Assembly (NCBI GenBank): GCA_016200895.1
Contig: JACQDX010000024.1
Location: 1-50,692 of the forward strand
Length of the DNA stretch: 50,692 bases
Origin: Burkholderiales bacterium
Lineage (GTDB): Bacteria; Pseudomonadota; Gammaproteobacteria; Burkholderiales; Burkholderiaceae_D
Direction: 5' to 3'
A model generated the notes under the pieces. The model made no database searches. It saw nothing but the letters and a program-made list of their open reading frames with translations, and was not told the DNA's origin. The translations under genes were made by a program, and so were the position numbers. Shown one piece after another: positions 27,201 to 38,511 of the stretch; positions within the stretch are counted from its first letter, which is position 1, and each line of letters opens with the position of its first letter.

Positions 27201-28370
27201 CTATCTCTGCACGACCAGGGGTTTGCCAACACCGAGATCACTGGCCTGTGCGATCGCCGCAGTTGCTTCAATCCGGTTGGCAAAGGGGCCGCTGACAAGG
27301 CGATACAGGCTGCCTTGCTGCACGATATCAAAACCCGGTAGCTTGCTGGTCGCCCGGCCCTTGAGATGATTCATGATAGCTTCGGCATTGGCGCGTATCG
27401 CATAGGCACCGAATTGTATGTAATAACCCGACGTAGCTGAAGATATAGTATTGGTTCCGGCCGTGTTTGCTACCGAATTTACTACCGAATTTGCCACACT
27501 CGTAACGGGCTGGGTAAATTTTTCTACCGGCTTGTTTTCTTGCGCTGCAAGCAACTCTTCCATGCTCATGGTCGCAACGGGATTGCTGCGTACAACTGGC
27601 ATTTCTCTGGCAGGCACGGGAGTCGTGATCGCCACCGCCGTTTCTTGTCGAACAGCCTGCACAGGCTGTACGGGCTGGTTTTTGCGGTTCTCGGCCATTC
27701 TTTCTATATCGGCAGGCAATAAACGCTCGACTTCAATCTGACTGCTACCCTTGCCTATGACATCGAGCTTCAGTGCTGCGGTGTAAGACAAATCGATGAT
27801 GCGGCTGGCGTGAAATGGTCCGCGGTCATTGATGCGCACAATGATTTGCTTGCCATTCGTCAGATTCGTGACCCGCGCATAAGACGGTATTGGCAAGGTA
27901 GGATGGGCTGCGGTGATTTTGTACATATCGTACAGTTCGCCGGATGAAGTCTTTTGCCCATGGAATTTCTTGCCATACCAACTGCCGACACCACGCTGTA
28001 CCAAAGGGGTAGTGCTGTCAGCGATCGGCGTATAGGTTTTGCCAAATATTACATAGGGCTTGTTACCTGAGCGTGAATAATTTTCCAGCGTAGGAATGGG
28101 GTCTACGGTATTTTCCAGGCCTTCGGGTATATTTTCACCAGGGCCATCATCCTTGTAATAAGCACCCTTACCGGAATTTGCCTTAGGCAAGTTTGCAGTC
28201 TGGCCAGTCGTGGATTTTGTGCTGCTCGCGGGGCGTGAGCCATCTGCAATAATGATATTGTTCTTGGGTGCACTGCCACATGCTGCCAGTAAAACCCCAC
28301 TGGCTGCCAGCAAGGACAACCGATAGCCATTGCCAGGCATGGCTGACTTGGCAGACATGCGCAATCTCAT
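27201..28370 (-). CDS. rlpA: Septal ring lytic transglycosylase RlpA-like lipoprotein
   Basis: 389 residues with a lipobox LLAAC near residue 30. The double-psi beta-barrel domain (about 125-225) contains GVGSWYGKKFHGQKTSSGE and VRINDRGPFHASRIIDLSY, including the catalytic His and Asp region of RlpA transglycosylases. A low-complexity Pro/Val/Asn linker, with short VANSVVNSVANT repeats, leads to a C-terminal SPOR domain (about 315-385), which binds denuded glycan at division sites. It is the last gene of the mre-mrd-rlpA operon, its start overlapping the rodA stop. Confidence 0.94.
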   Translation of the reverse strand: MRLRMSAKSAMPGNGYRLSLLAASGVLLAACGSAPKNNIIIADGSRPASSTKSTTGQTANLPKANSGKGAYYKDDGPGENIPEGLENTVDPIPTLENYSRSGNKPYVIFGKTYTPIADSTTPLVQRGVGSWYGKKFHGQKTSSGELYDMYKITAAHPTLPIPSYARVTNLTNGKQIIVRINDRGPFHASRIIDLSYTAALKLDVIGKGSSQIEVERLLPADIERMAENRKNQPVQPVQAVRQETAVAITTPVPAREMPVVRSNPVATMSMEELLAAQENKPVEKFTQPVTSVANSVVNSVANTAGTNTISSATSGYYIQFGAYAIRANAEAIMNHLKGRATSKLPGFDIVQQGSLYRLVSGPFANRIEATAAIAQASDLGVGKPLVVQR

Positions 28371-29476
28371 GTCTGCACCAGTTTGCGGTTACGCTGTACG
28401 CTCATCATTATCCCTATTCCCATACCCAGCGTCACTAGTGCAGTGCCGCCATAACTCATGAAAGGCAAAGGTACCCCGACGACGGGAACTATGCCTATGA
28501 CCATGCCCATATTCACAAAGGCATAGGTAAAGAATATCATAGTCACGGCACCGGCCATCAAACGGGCAAACAGAGTGGGTGCATTGGCAGCAATCATCAG
28601 ACAGCGCAAGATCAGTAAAAAGTACAGGCTGACCAGTATCACATTACCGACAAAACCAAATTCTTCCGAGAATACGGCGAAGATAAAATCTGTCGTATGT
28701 TCAGGAATGAATTCAAGATGGGCTTGCGTCCCTTTCAGATAACCCTTGCCATGCAAACCACCGGAACCAACGGCGATCGTGGATTGTATGATGTGAAAGC
28801 CTTTGCCCAAAGGATCGCGATTAGGGTCGAGCATGGTCAGTACCCTGTCGCGCTGGTAATCATGCAGCATGGGCCAGACCACAGTGGGAATGAGCACTGC
28901 TGCTGCCACTGTCAGGGAGATTAAAAACTTCCACGACAGACCGGCCAGAAATACTACCGTAAAGCCTGCTGCCACCACCAGCATGGCGGTACCCAGATCT
29001 GGCTGCTTGGCGATCAGGGCCACAGGTATGCCCAGGATCACTGCACCGATGACAAAGTCGCGCCAGCGCAAAGCGCCTTCACGTTTTTGAAAATACCAGG
29101 CCAGCATCAATGGGGTGGCAATTTTCATCATTTCTGAAGGCTGCATATCTATGCCCACATGCAGCCAGCGGCGTGAACCTTTTTTGACCAGACCAAATAC
29201 AGCCACGGCGATCAGCAAGGCCACACCAAAGGTATAAATTGGTATGGCAAAGCGCATCAGTGTCTGTGGCGGAATATTTGCCATCACCCACATGATGAAG
29301 AAAGACACCATGATATTCCTGATCTGGCCTTCGACACGCCCAGGGAAATCCATGCCCGCAGAATACAGGGTCATGATACCTATCGACATGATCAGGAACA
29401 CCAGTATTGCCAGGGTCGCGTCAAATACAAAAATATGCGAGCGGATGAAATGCCAGTTAATATTATTCTTTTGCAT
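28367..29476 (-). CDS. rodA: Peptidoglycan polymerase RodA
   Basis: About 369 residues from the ATG at 29476, which has an AAGGA site; the upstream TTG is less likely. About ten membrane helices of the SEDS family, with the RWLHVGIDMQPSEMMK loop near residue 105, DLGTAMLVVAAG, and the LEFIPEHTTDFIFAVFSEEFG region containing the catalytic aspartate. It polymerises lipid II for lateral wall growth with MrdA. It starts inside the 3' end of mrdA and overlaps the start of rlpA. Confidence 0.95.
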   Translation of the reverse strand: MQKNNINWHFIRSHIFVFDATLAILVFLIMSIGIMTLYSAGMDFPGRVEGQIRNIMVSFFIMWVMANIPPQTLMRFAIPIYTFGVALLIAVAVFGLVKKGSRRWLHVGIDMQPSEMMKIATPLMLAWYFQKREGALRWRDFVIGAVILGIPVALIAKQPDLGTAMLVVAAGFTVVFLAGLSWKFLISLTVAAAVLIPTVVWPMLHDYQRDRVLTMLDPNRDPLGKGFHIIQSTIAVGSGGLHGKGYLKGTQAHLEFIPEHTTDFIFAVFSEEFGFVGNVILVSLYFLLILRCLMIAANAPTLFARLMAGAVTMIFFTYAFVNMGMVIGIVPVVGVPLPFMSYGGTALVTLGMGIGIMMSVQRNRKLVQT

Positions 29477-29478
29477 TT

Positions 29479-31479
29479 TCAATCCTTATTGCCCAAGGTT
29501 TCACCGCCAGGCTTGGGACCAGGATCAGGCTCAGCCGGTGCCTTGACTTCAGCATCAGAACGGTACAAAGCCATATCGCTTTGCGGCTTGGGCTGTGGCG
29601 GTACATTGTCCTTGCTGTCCTTGTCTTTGGGACGCTTGCCCAACAAGTAATAATCAAGTGCCTTGCGCACTATAGGCGCAGCCGCTTCCGCACCAAAGCC
29701 ACCATTTTCTACAATTATGGCAATGGCAATTTTTGGATTGTCCGCCGGCGCGAAGGCGGTATACAGGGAGTGATCAAGATGCCGGGCCGTCATGTTCTTG
29801 GCATTATATTTCTCGCCTTTCTTGATACCCACCACCTGTGCTGTACCTGTCTTGCCGCCGGAAACATATTCAGTACCCTGAAACACCCTGGCAGAGGTAC
29901 CTTCCCTGGTGACACCCACCAGGGCATTTTTGATGAAGTCTATATTTTCCTGTTTAAGAGGAATACGGGCAGTCTCTTTGGGGACAGTCAGCACCCTTTG
30001 CCTGGTTTGTGGATCTTCTGTCATTTTAACCAGATGCGGTTTCATGATGATGCCATTATTTGCCAGCGTCGCCATGGCATGTGCCATTTGTAAAGGGGTG
30101 AAAGTATTCTGTCCCTGTCCGATACCCAGGGAAATAGTGTCACCCAATACCCAGCGTTTTTGCTCTGGCTTCTTGAAAGCCGCACGCTTCCAGGCGGTAG
30201 ATGGCAACAGCCCCGAGCGCTCATGTTCCAGATCTATGCCGGTCTTTTGGCCAAAACCAAAGGGGGCCATGAAATCATGCATGACATCCACGGTCAGGTC
30301 ATTGGCCAGCATGTAGTAATAAGTATCGCAGGATTGCACTATTGAGCGGTACATATCCACCATGCCATGGCCGCCAGCTTTATCGTCCTTGAAGGTATGG
30401 TTACCAAAAGTAAAGTAGCCAGGATCAGCAATTGTCTGCGAAGTGGTGCGTTTGCCCAATTCAAGTGCGGCCAGCGCCATGAAGGGTTTGTAGGTCGAGC
30501 CTGGTGGATAGGCGCCTGTCAGAGGCCGGTTCAGCAAGGGCTTGTCTTCTGAAGTATTGAGTTCATTCCAGCTTTGCTGGTCTATGCCCTCGACAAACAG
30601 ATTGGGGTCATAGGTGGGCTTGGAAACAAACGCCAGCACATCACCAGTGGCAGGCTCAATGGCGACCAGCGCCCCGCGCCTGTCACCAAATGCTTCTTCG
30701 ACGACTTTTTGCAGTTCTATGTCCACCGACAAGATCAGGTTCTTGCCTGAAGTCGGTGCCGAACGGGACAGCACCCGCACGGCACGGCCGCCTGCAGCAA
30801 CTTCGACTTCTTCAAAGCCAGTATTACCGTGCAAGATCTTTTCGTAACTTTTTTCAAGTCCCTCTTTACCTATGTAGTCCGTGCCATTGTAGTTGGCGGA
30901 ATCTTCCATTTCATCAATGATCTCGGCATCCTTGGGACTGATACGGCCTATGTAACCGATGACATGCGAAGCGGAATCACCCTGAGGATATTGACGGAAC
31001 AAGCGCGCCTGAATATCGACGCCGGGAAAGCGGAAGCGTTGTGCCGTAAACCTGGCAACTTCATCGTCCGTAAGGCGCGTGCGTATAGGCAGGCTTTCAA
31101 AACTTTTTGAATCTTCCAGTAATTTGCGGAAACGCTTGCGGTGCTTGGGCTGTATGTCCACCAACATGGCCAGTTCATCAATCAGGACATCCATATCCTT
31201 GCTGATTTTCGAGGGCGTGACTTCCAGCGTATAGGCAGAATAATTACGCGCCAGAATAACGCCGTTCCTGTCGGTGATAAGGCCGCGATTGGGAACGACA
31301 GGCACGATGTCGATACGGTTTTCATCTGCCAGCAAGGCATAGTCATTATGCTTGATGATTTGCAGCCAGACAAAGCGGGAAACCAGTGCGGCAAAACACA
31401 GGAACACGAATACGCCGATAAAAATCAGGCGCATGCGGAAGTAGTGCAGTTCGCGTTCCGTATTCTTAAGTTCTGTCAT
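29479..31479 (-). CDS. mrdA: Penicillin-binding protein 2
   Basis: 666 residues. One N-terminal membrane anchor (about 18-40), a pedestal or dimerisation domain, then a transpeptidase domain. The SxxK motif is PPGSTYKPF, SxN is replaced by SCD in IVQSCDTYYY as in other PBP2 proteins, and KTG is GGKTGTAQ. It cross-links peptidoglycan during elongation. A Pro/Lys-rich charged tail of about 50 residues closes the protein. A 51-base gap separates it from mreD; it overlaps rodA's upstream region. Confidence 0.95.
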   Translation of the reverse strand: MTELKNTERELHYFRMRLIFIGVFVFLCFAALVSRFVWLQIIKHNDYALLADENRIDIVPVVPNRGLITDRNGVILARNYSAYTLEVTPSKISKDMDVLIDELAMLVDIQPKHRKRFRKLLEDSKSFESLPIRTRLTDDEVARFTAQRFRFPGVDIQARLFRQYPQGDSASHVIGYIGRISPKDAEIIDEMEDSANYNGTDYIGKEGLEKSYEKILHGNTGFEEVEVAAGGRAVRVLSRSAPTSGKNLILSVDIELQKVVEEAFGDRRGALVAIEPATGDVLAFVSKPTYDPNLFVEGIDQQSWNELNTSEDKPLLNRPLTGAYPPGSTYKPFMALAALELGKRTTSQTIADPGYFTFGNHTFKDDKAGGHGMVDMYRSIVQSCDTYYYMLANDLTVDVMHDFMAPFGFGQKTGIDLEHERSGLLPSTAWKRAAFKKPEQKRWVLGDTISLGIGQGQNTFTPLQMAHAMATLANNGIIMKPHLVKMTEDPQTRQRVLTVPKETARIPLKQENIDFIKNALVGVTREGTSARVFQGTEYVSGGKTGTAQVVGIKKGEKYNAKNMTARHLDHSLYTAFAPADNPKIAIAIIVENGGFGAEAAAPIVRKALDYYLLGKRPKDKDSKDNVPPQPKPQSDMALYRSDAEVKAPAEPDPGPKPGGETLGNKD

Positions 31480-31530
31480 AGTAAAAAAAGTGAAGCAGGT
31501 GAACAGACAGCAGGCAGAAATGCAGCAGGT

Positions 31531-32049
31531 TCAGATAGGACGGGTATCGTCTTTATCTATCGCCCGTCTTTGTGGTGCCAACAGTAGCAAAGTTGCGAAC
31601 GGCCATAGTACGGTCGTCACCAGGCTGACAGTAAAATAGGCCCAGCCTGGGAAATGGGCATCTGGAGCCACCAGCATGCGTACGGCAAGCTGCACCAGTT
31701 GGGCGAACAGGAATAAGGGGAACACGTGCAAGGTTTGTGTCAGTGGATGAAACCATAGCACGCGCCTGTGTATCATGATGGCAAAATACGATAACAAGGT
31801 ATAAGCCAGGGCGTTTTCACCCATGTAGATGGAGTCATGTACATCCATCAGCAGACCCATGGCAAACGCCACGCCTATGCCGACTTTACGCGGCTGGTGT
31901 ATGGTCCAGAATACCAGCACCAGAGCAACGAAATCAGGTATGCCTATCCAGCCGCCCCATGGCAGGAAATTGAAAAAGAAGGCAACAGCAAAACTGATGG
32001 CGATAAATAGCGGGTTGACCGGCAATAATATGTAATGCGGGCTATTCAT
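31531..32049 (-). CDS. mreD: Rod shape-determining protein MreD
   Basis: 172 residues with five to six hydrophobic helices and the MGLLMDVHDSIYMGENALAYTLL segment typical of MreD. It is an inner membrane component of the elongasome. It starts within the end of mreC (four-base overlap) and precedes mrdA, the standard order in betaproteobacteria. Confidence 0.92.
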   Translation of the reverse strand: MNSPHYILLPVNPLFIAISFAVAFFFNFLPWGGWIGIPDFVALVLVFWTIHQPRKVGIGVAFAMGLLMDVHDSIYMGENALAYTLLSYFAIMIHRRVLWFHPLTQTLHVFPLFLFAQLVQLAVRMLVAPDAHFPGWAYFTVSLVTTVLWPFATLLLLAPQRRAIDKDDTRPI

Positions 32050-33077
32050 GGTGTGGGCTCCTTGGCAGTTGCAGCTGCGTCCTTGGCTGGAGGTTCTTTC
32101 GCAGGATTGTCTTTGACCGGCAAATCTTTCATGGGCTGGTCAACAGGTTTGGTATCGGATGTCGGCGCTGCCGCATCACGGGTCACCTTGCGATTGATTT
32201 TTTCTTTCTTGGCGCGCACATCTTCGGTATCCGGACGCGACAAATTATCGGTAGACACCAGCAAGACCAGCAATTGCTTGTTGCGGTCGATACCTGCAGT
32301 TGGTACACACAATATGCTTTCAAAGGTGGTATTCGCCTTGTTTTCTACCTGCACTACCTTGGCAACAGCCAGTCCGGGCGGGTAGATACCGTCTATGCCC
32401 GAGGTCACCAGTTGATCACCATTCTGGATATCGGCATTGGTAGTCAGGCGCATGTCCAGATAACTGGACTGGCCACGGCCATAAGCCACGCTGCGTAAAC
32501 CATTACGCAGGATTTGTACCGGGATGGCCTGGTTTTTGTCAGTCAGCAAAGTCACTTCAGCCGTCAATGGGAATACCCGGGTCACCTGACCTACTACGCC
32601 CTGATCATCGATCACAGGCTGAGAAAGTGCTATGTCATGCTTGATGCCGCGGTCTATGATCACCTTGCGACTGGCGGGATCACGTGCATCGTAAATGATT
32701 TCTGCCATGACAGACTTGACTTGCAAACGCTCGCGCGCGTCCAGCAATTTGCGCAAATGGGCATTTTCTGCCGTCAGTTGCCCGGTCTGTTGCAGGGTAT
32801 TGGCATTCTGGGTTTGCTGGCGTTTCAGCTGGGTGTTTTCTTTTTCCAGCGCCGTCACAGAGACAAAATAATCAGAGACTCGCTTGACAGTATCGCGTGG
32901 CATGACCGCGACCATTTGCACCGGATACAGCACACTACCCAGGATTTGCCTGACCAGGGTCAGCGACTTCAGACGGGAATCAACAACTAATAGAAAAATC
33001 GCCAGGACGGCAAAGAAAACCACTCTCACGCGCGCAGAGGCACCTTGCTTGAAGAGTGGTGGTGGGCTGTAATCCAT
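32046..33077 (-). CDS. mreC: Rod shape-determining protein MreC
   Basis: 343 residues: an N-terminal membrane anchor (about 18-38), a coiled coil (about 70-115), then two periplasmic beta-barrel domains containing IDRGIKHDIALSQPVIDDQGVVGQV and the VTSGIDGIYPPGLAVAKV segment. The C-terminal about 60 residues are a Pro/Lys/Asp/Ala-rich, probably disordered tail. MreC activates MrdA-RodA. A stem-loop separates it from mreB and may set the ratio between the two products. Confidence 0.95.
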   Translation of the reverse strand: MDYSPPPLFKQGASARVRVVFFAVLAIFLLVVDSRLKSLTLVRQILGSVLYPVQMVAVMPRDTVKRVSDYFVSVTALEKENTQLKRQQTQNANTLQQTGQLTAENAHLRKLLDARERLQVKSVMAEIIYDARDPASRKVIIDRGIKHDIALSQPVIDDQGVVGQVTRVFPLTAEVTLLTDKNQAIPVQILRNGLRSVAYGRGQSSYLDMRLTTNADIQNGDQLVTSGIDGIYPPGLAVAKVVQVENKANTTFESILCVPTAGIDRNKQLLVLLVSTDNLSRPDTEDVRAKKEKINRKVTRDAAAPTSDTKPVDQPMKDLPVKDNPAKEPPAKDAAATAKEPTP

Positions 33078-33190
33078 ACTTTACCGGTGTTTCTCAATGA
33101 ACAGCGCAACAAGCATTTTAATGTGCAATCAATTCAAGCTGGCTACAGCTCAGTTTCAACTTAAGACTGAAAGCTGGCCTCATCAAATAC

Positions 33191-33238
33191 GGGAACCCCA
33201 GCCTGCATGCGGTATCTGAGGCATGCTGTCAGGCTCCC
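33191..33238 (-). promoter_or_regulatory. Stem-loop between mreB and mreC
   Basis: A long imperfect hairpin: AGCCTGCATGC region pairs with GCATGCTGTCAGGCT, with outer GGG/CCC pairing and a short loop. No T-run follows in either direction, so it is not a standard terminator. In a minus-strand transcript it follows mreB by about 27 bases, where it could stabilise mreB mRNA or attenuate mreC. Confidence 0.5.
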
Positions 33239-33264
33239 ACGATGATAGTCCGGCGCTTCCTTAT

Positions 33265-34607
<1,343 letters not shown>

Positions 34608-34916
34608 ATGTCACTGACAATTGAAGATGTGAAAAGAATTGCCAACTTGGCAAATATAGAAACTTCTGCAGAGGAAGAAATTTCAACCCTGGAGAAACTG
34701 AATGGTATTTTCTCTCTGGTAGAGCAATTAAAAGCGGTGGATACCACGGGTGTAGCGCCTCTGAGCCACCCTATCGCTGCCCTGCTGCCGGAAATGGCTT
34801 TGCGCCTGCGTGAAGACGTGGTCACCGAAAGCAATCATCGCGAAGATTATCAAAAGCCAGCGCCAGCGACACAAGATGGCCTTTATCTCGTACCTCAGGT
34901 TATTGAGACTGAATAA
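34608..34916 (+). CDS. gatC: Asp-tRNA(Asn)/Glu-tRNA(Gln) amidotransferase subunit GatC
   Basis: 102 residues of the GatC type: [18 protein letters not shown], then a helical hairpin, and the [20 protein letters not shown] belt sequence that wraps GatA. It stabilises the GatA-GatB complex. It is 14 bases upstream of gatA, the first gene of gatCAB. Confidence 0.95.
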   Translation: MSLTIEDVKRIANLANIETSAEEEISTLEKLNGIFSLVEQLKAVDTTGVAPLSHPIAALLPEMALRLREDVVTESNHREDYQKPAPATQDGLYLVPQVIETE

Positions 34917-34930
34917 GTCATATTTCACTT

Positions 34931-36385
34931 ATGCATACCAAGACAATTTCGCAATTATCCGCCCTGTTGCAAAGCAAGCAGGTTTCCGCCACTGAACTTG
35001 CCCAGCATTATCTGAACCGCATTGCTGCCAGCGACCTGAATGCTTTTTTGCATGTGAATCCTGAATGGACTTTGCAACAGGCCGCCGCAGCCGACGCACG
35101 TCTGGCCAGTGGTGATGCTGGCGTCTTGACGGGCGTGCCTATCGCTCATAAAGATATTTTTGTGACGCGCGACTGGCGTTCGACCGCAGGTTCGCGCATG
35201 CTGGAAAATTATGTCAGCCCCTTTGATGCTACCGTAGTTGAACTGCTCAATAAAGCCGGTACAGTCACACTGGGCAAATTGAATTGCGATGAATTCGCCA
35301 TGGGTTCTTCGAATGAAAATTCTTATTTTGGCCCGGTAAAAAATCCTTGGGACAAGACTGCCGTACCTGGTGGCTCTTCTGGTGGCTCGGCGGCGGCGAT
35401 TGCGGCGCGTCTGGCACCGGCAGTGACAGCGACCGATACCGGTGGCTCTATCCGTCAACCAGCATCGTTTTGCGGCGTCACAGGTATCAAGCCCACCTAT
35501 GGCAGCGTATCGCGCTACGGCATGATCGCTTTTGCCTCTTCACTGGATCAGGGTGGCCCGATTGCCCAGACTGCGGAAGACTGCGGTATCTTGCTGAATG
35601 CAATGACAGGTTTCGATGTCAAAGATTCGACCTCGCTGGAACGCAAAAAAGAAGATTTCAACCGTGATCTGAACAAGTCTTTGCAAGGCTTGCGTATAGG
35701 CGTGCCCAAGGAATTTTTCTCTGCTGGCCTGGCCGCGGATGTGGAACAGGCGGTACGTGCTGCGCTGGCTGAATATGAAAAGCTGGGCGCGACACTGGTA
35801 GAAATCTCCCTGCCAAAAACCGAGTTGTCCATCCCTGTGTATTATGTGATTGCACCCGCAGAAGCATCGTCAAATCTGAGCCGTTTTGATGGTGTGCGTT
35901 ATGGCCATCGTGCAGCGGATTACAAAGACCTTAATGAGATGTACAAGAAGTCGCGCGCAGAAGGTTTTGGTGCGGAAGTCAAGCGCCGCATTCTGGTTGG
36001 TGCCTACGTACTGTCGCACGGTTACTACGATGCCTATTATTTGCAGGCACAAAGAATACGCCGCCTGATTGCACAAGACTTTGCGGCAGCGTTTGAGAAA
36101 TGTGATGTCATCATGGGTCCGGTAGCGCCAACCGTGGCATGGGACCTTGGCTCTAAGGCCGATGATCCTGTGGCCAACTATCTGGCCGATATCTTTACTC
36201 TGTCGACCAGTCTGGCTGGCTTGCCCGGTATGTCCATCCCTTGTGGTTTTGGTCAGGGTGAAAAGAATGCCAAGCGCCCGGTAGGTTTGCAAGTCATCGG
36301 TAATTATTATGATGAAGCGAAATTGCTGAATGTGACCCACCAATTCCAGCAAGTCACTGACTGGCATACCCACGCACCTGTATGA
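34931..36385 (+). CDS. gatA: Amidotransferase subunit GatA
   Basis: 484 residues, an amidase-signature enzyme. The catalytic region [19 protein letters not shown] carries the cis-serine and nearby nucleophile [12 protein letters not shown], and the invariant lysine is in PIAHKDIF. It hydrolyses glutamine and passes ammonia to GatB. The next gene overlaps its stop as ATGA. Confidence 0.97.
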   Translation: MHTKTISQLSALLQSKQVSATELAQHYLNRIAASDLNAFLHVNPEWTLQQAAAADARLASGDAGVLTGVPIAHKDIFVTRDWRSTAGSRMLENYVSPFDATVVELLNKAGTVTLGKLNCDEFAMGSSNENSYFGPVKNPWDKTAVPGGSSGGSAAAIAARLAPAVTATDTGGSIRQPASFCGVTGIKPTYGSVSRYGMIAFASSLDQGGPIAQTAEDCGILLNAMTGFDVKDSTSLERKKEDFNRDLNKSLQGLRIGVPKEFFSAGLAADVEQAVRAALAEYEKLGATLVEISLPKTELSIPVYYVIAPAEASSNLSRFDGVRYGHRAADYKDLNEMYKKSRAEGFGAEVKRRILVGAYVLSHGYYDAYYLQAQRIRRLIAQDFAAAFEKCDVIMGPVAPTVAWDLGSKADDPVANYLADIFTLSTSLAGLPGMSIPCGFGQGEKNAKRPVGLQVIGNYYDEAKLLNVTHQFQQVTDWHTHAPV

Positions 36386-36861
36386 GCTTGAAAATCTTCC
36401 TGGGCGTAGCAATGTTGGTGATAACTGGCAGCTTGTCTGCACAGACGCTGGATACGCGTATCGCCTGCACACAAACGCAAAAGGAAGATGGCGATGGCGA
36501 ACGCCTGATTTTCAGTGATCAGGCGCGCATACAATTGAATGGCACGCAGGTCACAGAGTTTCAGTGGGAGTCTTCTGTGTTTCGCAGTAATCGCGGATAT
36601 GAATGCAGCGTGGATACTGAAGATGGTCTGGAAGCAGAATTGACAGAAAAAGGCTGGCGCTTACAACTCAAGGACGCATCAGCAGCGCGGCTCAAACGGG
36701 GTTATGATTTTGACCGTGGCTTTCAATGCAGCATACGCCTGGAGCGTGAAGGCGATGCACTGCATATCAAGCCCAGTTGCCCGACTATGTGCGGCTCGCG
36801 CAAGAATTTTTCAGCACTGACGGTGGATACCAAAACTGGTAGCTGCACCTACGATCAATGA
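36382..36861 (+). CDS. Small secreted cysteine-containing protein of unknown function
   Basis: 159 residues with a signal peptide (about 1-20, [20 protein letters not shown]). The mature part has six cysteines, spaced [24 protein letters not shown], and GSCTYD, suggesting periplasmic disulfides. No known domain was recognised. It overlaps the gatA stop by four bases and lies before gatB, so it is probably translated from the gat transcript. A secreted protein within gatCAB has no obvious functional reason. Confidence 0.75.
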   Translation: MSLKIFLGVAMLVITGSLSAQTLDTRIACTQTQKEDGDGERLIFSDQARIQLNGTQVTEFQWESSVFRSNRGYECSVDTEDGLEAELTEKGWRLQLKDASAARLKRGYDFDRGFQCSIRLEREGDALHIKPSCPTMCGSRKNFSALTVDTKTGSCTYDQ

Positions 36862-36933
36862 GTTGAATGGATCTGCGGCTTTATATCGTGAGCAGGCAGA
36901 CGCAATAAGATAAAGATAAGACGAGGAAATATT

Positions 36934-38394
36934 ATGCAATGGGAAGTCGTTATCGGTTTTGAGACGCACGCACAACTCAAGACCAATTCAAAAATTTTCA
37001 GCGGCTCTTCAACACAGTATGGTGCTGAGCCAAATACCCAGGCCAGCCCGGTAGACCTGGCCTTGCCTGGCGTGTTGCCAGTCATGAATAAAGGCGCAGT
37101 AGAAAAAGCCATACAGTTTGGTTTGGCAGTTGGTGCGCTGGTCGCCCCAGAATCCATCTTTGCCCGCAAAAATTATTTCTATCCTGATTTGCCTAAAGGC
37201 TATCAGATCAGCCAGTTTGAAATCCCGGTAGTACAAGGTGGCTTCGTGCCTTGCGTCTTCGAGAAAGATGGCAAGACCGAATTCAGGAATATAGAACTGA
37301 CACGCGCCCATCTGGAAGAAGATGCCGGCAAATCCACGCACGGTGCGGCTGATCGTATGACGGGCATAGACCTGAACCGTGCAGGCACGCCCTTGCTGGA
37401 AATCGTTACCGAGCCTGTCATGCGCAGTGCCGTCGAAGCAGTAGCTTATGCCAAAGCGCTACATTCACTGGTGACCTGGCTGGACATCTGCGACGGCAAT
37501 ATGCAGGAAGGTTCTTTCCGTTGTGACGCCAATGTGTCAGTGCGCCCGGTAGGTCAAAAAGAATTTGGCACACGGTGCGAAATAAAAAACCTGAACTCCT
37601 TCCGTTTCCTGGAAGAGGCGATTAATTATGAAGTGCGTCGTCAGATCATTGAGATTGAAGAAGGTCGTCCTATCATTCAACAAACACGCCTGTATGACCC
37701 GGATAAGAAAGTTACAGTAAAAATGCGCGACAAGGAAGATTCGATGGATTATCGTTACTTCCCTGACCCTGATCTGCCGCCACTGAAAATTAGCCGTGAA
37801 TGGGTGGAGCAAGTACGCGCCACCATGCCTGAGCTGCCATCTGCCATGCGCCAGCGCTTCATCGAGCAACTGGGCTTGCCTGAATATGATGCAACTATCT
37901 TGACCCAATCCAAGGGCATAGCGACTTATTTTGAAGCGGTGGTTACTGCTGCTGGTACGGCACAAGCAAAACCTGCTGCCAACTGGATGATGGGCGATGT
38001 GGCTGCAACCCTGAATCGTGAAGGCCTGGATATCAGCGCCATCCCGGTAACGTCTGCGCAGTTGGCGGTGTTGTTGCAGCGTATTGCTGACGGCACGATT
38101 TCCAACAAGATTGCCAAGGAAGTGTTTGCTGCCATGTGGCAAGCGCCATCTGCGGATGTGAATCTGGCAGATCAGGTAATTGAAGCCAAGGGCCTGAAAC
38201 AGATTTCTGATGTTGGCGCACTGGAAAAAATTATTGATGAAGTCATGGCTGCTAATCAGCAGTCTGTCGATGAATACCGCGCTGGCAAAGAGAAGGCCTT
38301 CAATTCGCTGGTTGGTCAAGCAATGAAGGCAACCAAAGGCAAGGGCAATCCTGCGCAGGTCAATGAATTGCTGAAGAAAAAACTGGCAGGCTGA
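36934..38394 (+). CDS. gatB: Amidotransferase subunit GatB
   Basis: 486 residues. The N-terminal catalytic cradle ([32 protein letters not shown], and [14 protein letters not shown]) is complete, and the helical GatB/Yqey tail with [24 protein letters not shown] sequence binds tRNA. It phosphorylates and amidates Asp-tRNA(Asn) or Glu-tRNA(Gln). GAGGAA precedes the ATG. A strong terminator follows. Confidence 0.97.
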   Translation: MQWEVVIGFETHAQLKTNSKIFSGSSTQYGAEPNTQASPVDLALPGVLPVMNKGAVEKAIQFGLAVGALVAPESIFARKNYFYPDLPKGYQISQFEIPVVQGGFVPCVFEKDGKTEFRNIELTRAHLEEDAGKSTHGAADRMTGIDLNRAGTPLLEIVTEPVMRSAVEAVAYAKALHSLVTWLDICDGNMQEGSFRCDANVSVRPVGQKEFGTRCEIKNLNSFRFLEEAINYEVRRQIIEIEEGRPIIQQTRLYDPDKKVTVKMRDKEDSMDYRYFPDPDLPPLKISREWVEQVRATMPELPSAMRQRFIEQLGLPEYDATILTQSKGIATYFEAVVTAAGTAQAKPAANWMMGDVAATLNREGLDISAIPVTSAQLAVLLQRIADGTISNKIAKEVFAAMWQAPSADVNLADQVIEAKGLKQISDVGALEKIIDEVMAANQQSVDEYRAGKEKAFNSLVGQAMKATKGKGNPAQVNELLKKKLAG

Positions 38395-38410
38395 TTTCTG
38401 CCTGAAAATG

Positions 38411-38447
38411 AAAAACGGCACATTTGTAAAGATGTGCCGTTTTTTTA
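38411..38447. terminator. Bidirectional terminator between gatB and tolC
   Basis: AAAAACGGCACAT and ATGTGCCGTTTTTTT form a 12-13 bp stem with a seven-base loop. The T-run ends gatB on the plus strand; the A-run on the other side would end the minus-strand tolC transcript. Confidence 0.92.
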
Positions 38448-38511
38448 TTTCTGCCGACTTAGTGTCTGACTTGCTACCAGATTTAATTCCTGGCAACAAT
38501 CTTAGTCAATA

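Noticed and set aside
37537..38499. 320-codon minus-strand frame opposite gatB
   Set aside because: Antisense of gatB and crossing the terminator; no domain.
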